The notes under the pieces are model-generated. The model worked only from the letters and a program-made list of their open reading frames with translations. It ran no database searches and was not told the DNA's origin. A stretch of 6,976 nt of DNA from contig JAVBOP010000159.1 in assembly GCA_031550405.1 (NCBI GenBank), positions 1-6,976 of the forward strand, read 5' to 3'. Made by a program: the position numbers and the translations under genes. Below, piece after piece: positions 4,454-6,976 of the stretch (its first letter is position 1; every line of letters starts with the position of its first letter). Source of the DNA: JAVBOP01 sp031550405 (GTDB lineage: Bacteria; Bacteroidota; Ignavibacteria; Kapaibacteriales; UBA2268).

Positions 4454-6976
4454 ATGAAAGAAATCGATTCCAATGATGTTGTAATCAGGCAAAAAATACA
4501 CGAGAATACGTCAAATAGCTCGGAAAATATCACTCAAAATTCTGAAAAAATTCCACAGGAAAATAAAAAATTTGAATTTGATATAAATAAGCAAACAAAG
4601 CTTTTTGCAATGTTGTTTATGATGTTTTCTGTGCTTCTGTTTTTCGCTCTTATCTCGCACACAACGAGAGATGACGCCAATACGCAATTCAAATTCGGAG
4701 AACTTTTTGGCATTTTCACGGGCGAACCCACGATTAAGCTAAAATTTGATACGACATTTAATTTGCTTGGTTTGCTGGGTGCGTGCATTTCGGATTTTTT
4801 GATAAACGGAACGGTTGGAATCATGATTGTCTGTTTCCCTGTCTTTCTATTTTTCTGGGGCTTAAATATGTATAAGATTGGCGAAATCCCCGACAAATTG
4901 ATTCGCCGCACCAATATATATTTAATTTTCAGTCTTTCGATTTCCTGTCTTATCGGCTCGCTTTCATTGTTTTCCTCGTTTGCCAACCTCCCGAAAGAAC
5001 TTTACGGAGCAATCGGCATTTTTTTGCCGTCAATTCTTTCCCGCATCGTTTTTCCTTTTGGAGCACTGATTATTTTTCTACTTGCATTTCTATTTTTGGT
5101 TTATAAATTTACTGATATTTTCCAGATTATTAGAAATCGCAAAGTTAAAGAAAGTATCTTAATTGCATTAAAAAGCATGAAGATAAAAATTGAAAACGCA
5201 ATTGATAGAATAAATTCTTCTGTTAATAAAAAAAATAAAACTGAACAGCAAAATAACAGTAAAGTTGATGAAATTACAAAGAATTATGAAAAATTATTCA
5301 TAAAACCTGATGAAAAAGAAAATGAAAATATCACTCAAAATTTTGAATTAAATAATGAAAAATTATTCATAAATATAGTGCCAAATCAAAATGTTGAAAC
5401 GAAAACCATAGCAAAAAATCCACCCAAAATCACAAATATTTTTGATACTATAGCGGAAAATTCTGAAAATATTACTTCAAATCCAATAGAAAAAACGAAA
5501 ATAAGTTCATCTAAAAATCAAATGCAAGAAGATGAATTTTTGGCAAATTTCAAAAATAAAATCCAGATTAAAATTAAAAATGAAGACATTGAAAAATGCG
5601 AGCAAAGGCAATCTGAAGTTAATAAAATAAATGATAATATTGTTGAAGAAAATACGGAGAATAATGAAAATAAATTCATAAATATTGCAGATATAGAGCT
5701 GCCTGAACCTCAGGCTTATTATCCTGAAGATAAGCCTGCTATTTTATCCAACCAGCCGATAAAAATAGACTTATCGCCAAAGCACGAGATGCCGCCGGAG
5801 GAGAGGAAGCCCAAATTAGTAATTGAGGTTGATGCAGCACCGCACCAAGCCAATATTGATGATTACGAGGCAATGAAACTGGCGTTCAAAAACCCGCTAA
5901 GCCTTATGGTGCTTGACGAGAAGATAAGGTATACGCCGCCCACTATCAGTTTGCTGGATGTTGGCAGCAACGAGAATTATGCTGATGATGAAGAATTGCA
6001 GCGGAACGGCAAGATATTGCAGGAAAAATTACAAACTTTTAAGATAAACATATCCAACCTTGAAGTTACCAAGGGACCTGTTGTTACACAATATGAATTT
6101 GTGCCTGCCGACGGCATAAAGATTAATAAAATAGAGGGGTTGTCCGATGACCTTTCTATGGCATTAAAGGCGAAAAGCGTGCGGATTATTGCGCCTGTGC
6201 CGGAAAAAGGCACTGTCGGGATACAGATTCCGAATGCCAATCCATCTATCGTGCGGTTTCGCAGTATTATCTCGTCGCCGCAATTCACGGCTTCCAACGC
6301 CGAGCTGCCGATAGGTCTTGGCAAAACTGTATCGGGCGAGCCGCTTATTGCGGATTTAGCCAAAATGCCTCACCTGCTTATCGCAGGTTCTACCGGTTCC
6401 GGCAAGTCCGTTGGAATTAATACGATTATATCATCTTTGCTATATAAAAAACATCCCAAGCAATTGAAGTTCATCATAATCGACCCTAAAAAAGTGGAGC
6501 TGCAGCACTATGCGCGTCTTTCCAACCATTTCCTCGCTATTTCGCCGGATGTTAATGCGGAGATAGTAACGGAGCCGCAACATGCCATAACGGTGCTGAA
6601 TGCAGCCGTGCTGGAGATGGAAAAGCGGTATGATATTCTGGCTAAGGTCGGGCAGCGCAATATCAAGGATTATAATGAGAAGGTGCGAAGCGGCGCATAT
6701 AAGCATATCAAGGATTTTGACCACCGCGAGCTGCCTTATATCGTTGCTATTGTTGATGAGTTGGCGGATTTGATGCTTACAGCGGGCAAAGAGGTTGAGA
6801 CGCCTATTATACGCCTGGCACAGATGGCGCGGGCAATCGGCATACACCTGATTATTGCCACCCAGCGTCCTTCGGTGAATGTTATCACGGGCATTATCAA
6901 GGCTAATTTCCCTGCACGCATTGCATATCTTGTAGCACAAAAGGTTGATTCCCGCACAATTCTTGACGCATCGGGT
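4454..6976 (+). CDS. ftsK: DNA translocase FtsK/SpoIIIE family, 3' end outside the window
   Basis: FtsK is a septum-located ATP-driven DNA pump that clears the chromosome from the closing septum and helps resolve chromosome dimers. The frame is open from ATG 4454 to the window edge: 841 codons, still unfinished. A polar N-terminus (1-49) precedes hydrophobic segments at about 50-68, 102-138 (one or two passes), 155-173 and 198-217, fitting the FtsK 4TM domain. Then come an Asn/Lys/Glu-rich linker (about 219-505), the alpha domain from about 513 with TKGPVVTQYEF, and the RecA-like motor: Walker A GSTGSGKS at 645-652, IDPKKVEL, and Walker B IVAIVDE with D768/E769, then LAQMARAIGIHLIIATQRPS. The rest of the motor and the gamma (KOPS-reading) domain lie beyond 6976. 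The linker is about 20% GC in one 60-base line (5281-5340), against about 52% in the motor (6541-6600). A gamma domain is expected but not seen. Confidence 0.96.
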   Translation, partial: MKEIDSNDVVIRQKIHENTSNSSENITQNSEKIPQENKKFEFDINKQTKLFAMLFMMFSVLLFFALISHTTRDDANTQFKFGELFGIFTGEPTIKLKFDTTFNLLGLLGACISDFLINGTVGIMIVCFPVFLFFWGLNMYKIGEIPDKLIRRTNIYLIFSLSISCLIGSLSLFSSFANLPKELYGAIGIFLPSILSRIVFPFGALIIFLLAFLFLVYKFTDIFQIIRNRKVKESILIALKSMKIKIENAIDRINSSVNKKNKTEQQNNSKVDEITKNYEKLFIKPDEKENENITQNFELNNEKLFINIVPNQNVETKTIAKNPPKITNIFDTIAENSENITSNPIEKTKISSSKNQMQEDEFLANFKNKIQIKIKNEDIEKCEQRQSEVNKINDNIVEENTENNENKFINIADIELPEPQAYYPEDKPAILSNQPIKIDLSPKHEMPPEERKPKLVIEVDAAPHQANIDDYEAMKLAFKNPLSLMVLDEKIRYTPPTISLLDVGSNENYADDEELQRNGKILQEKLQTFKINISNLEVTKGPVVTQYEFVPADGIKINKIEGLSDDLSMALKAKSVRIIAPVPEKGTVGIQIPNANPSIVRFRSIISSPQFTASNAELPIGLGKTVSGEPLIADLAKMPHLLIAGSTGSGKSVGINTIISSLLYKKHPKQLKFIIIDPKKVELQHYARLSNHFLAISPDVNAEIVTEPQHAITVLNAAVLEMEKRYDILAKVGQRNIKDYNEKVRSGAYKHIKDFDHRELPYIVAIVDELADLMLTAGKEVETPIIRLAQMARAIGIHLIIATQRPSVNVITGIIKANFPARIAYLVAQKVDSRTILDASG
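4523..4546 (+). repeat. ftsK: ENITQN repeat, copy 1, in the ftsK N-terminal tail
   Basis: This 24-base segment (residues 24-31, ENITQNSE) matches 5324-5347 at 23 of 24 bases. The copies lie on either side of the membrane domain. Confidence 0.7.
5283..5304. repeat. ftsK: Palindromic element inside ftsK, copy 1
   Basis: TTATGAA (5284-5290) and TTCATAA (5297-5303) form a 7-base stem. Eighteen of 22 bases match the intergenic palindrome at 2311-2332; the differences are three loop-side bases and the last base. It encodes NYEKLFIK from residue 277. Confidence 0.55.
5324..5347 (+). repeat. ftsK: ENITQN repeat, copy 2, in the ftsK linker
   Basis: This segment (residues 291-298, ENITQNFE) differs from 4523-4546 at one base. 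A looser third copy, ENITSN, begins at 5465 (residue 338). The copies sit beside the palindromic elements. Confidence 0.7.
5351..5374. repeat. ftsK: Palindromic element inside ftsK, copy 2
   Basis: It shares the 19-base core ATGAAAAATTATTCATAAA exactly with copy 1. ATGAA (5355-5359) and TTCAT (5366-5370) can pair. It encodes NNEKLFINI from residue 300, in the same reading frame as copy 1. Confidence 0.55.
5660..5683. repeat. ftsK: Palindromic element inside ftsK, copy 3 (diverged)
   Basis: ATGAA (5664-5668) and TTCAT (5675-5679) keep the same spacing as in copy 2, with a changed loop. It encodes NNENKFINI from residue 403, again in the same frame. It lies at the point where the AT-rich linker gives way to more balanced sequence. 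Confidence 0.45.

Noticed and set aside
4534..4986. Antisense open frame of 150 codons opposite the ftsK membrane domain
   Set aside because: The sense strand encodes a typical FtsK membrane domain in continuous frame; the antisense protein has no recognisable features.
6440..6940. Antisense open frame of 166 codons inside the ftsK motor
   Set aside because: It lies opposite the strongly conserved Walker A to Walker B region, has no family resemblance, and is a shadow of the sense codons.

Overview
The window is AT-rich bacterial DNA with all convincing genes on the + strand. It holds the end of a DUF349-type helical-repeat protein gene, a gap with apparent transposon debris, the flagellar basal-body genes fliE and fliF, and the first 841 codons of an ftsK/spoIIIE-type DNA translocase that runs off the right edge. 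The source is a flagellated bacterium with uncommon flagellar gene order. DUF349 repeats, the form of the FtsK membrane domain, a TATATTTG box before ftsK and the weak ribosome binding site at fliF suggest a low-GC relative of Bacteroidota (Ignavibacteria, Kapabacteria or similar). This placement is inference only.

Layout: (1) 1-1459, coiled-coil/DUF349 repeat protein, 5' end missing, closed by a clear intrinsic terminator at 1469-1499. (2) 1500-1965, no intact gene; the minus strand holds a 98-codon open frame that looks like the decayed N-terminus of an IS1182-like transposase. (3) 1966-2268, fliE. (4) 2269-2415, a gap with nested inverted repeats and a possible extended -10 site. (5) 2416-4338, fliF, with a highly acidic cytoplasmic insert. 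(6) 4339-4453, an AT-rich gap with a possible promoter. (7) 4454-6976, ftsK, truncated by the window end; its Asn/Lys/Glu-rich linker carries short internal repeats.

FliE and FliF work together: FliF forms the MS ring in the inner membrane and FliE joins the MS ring to the rod. FtsK acts separately, at the division septum, in chromosome segregation. The usual partners flgB/flgC (before fliE) and fliG (after fliF) are absent here, so this is an isolated fliE-fliF pair. The most unusual structures are a short palindrome shared by the fliE-fliF gap and the ftsK linker, and the FliF acidic insert with no Lys or Arg over about 106 residues. I see no CRISPR array, tRNA, rRNA, or clear new defence or biosynthetic system.
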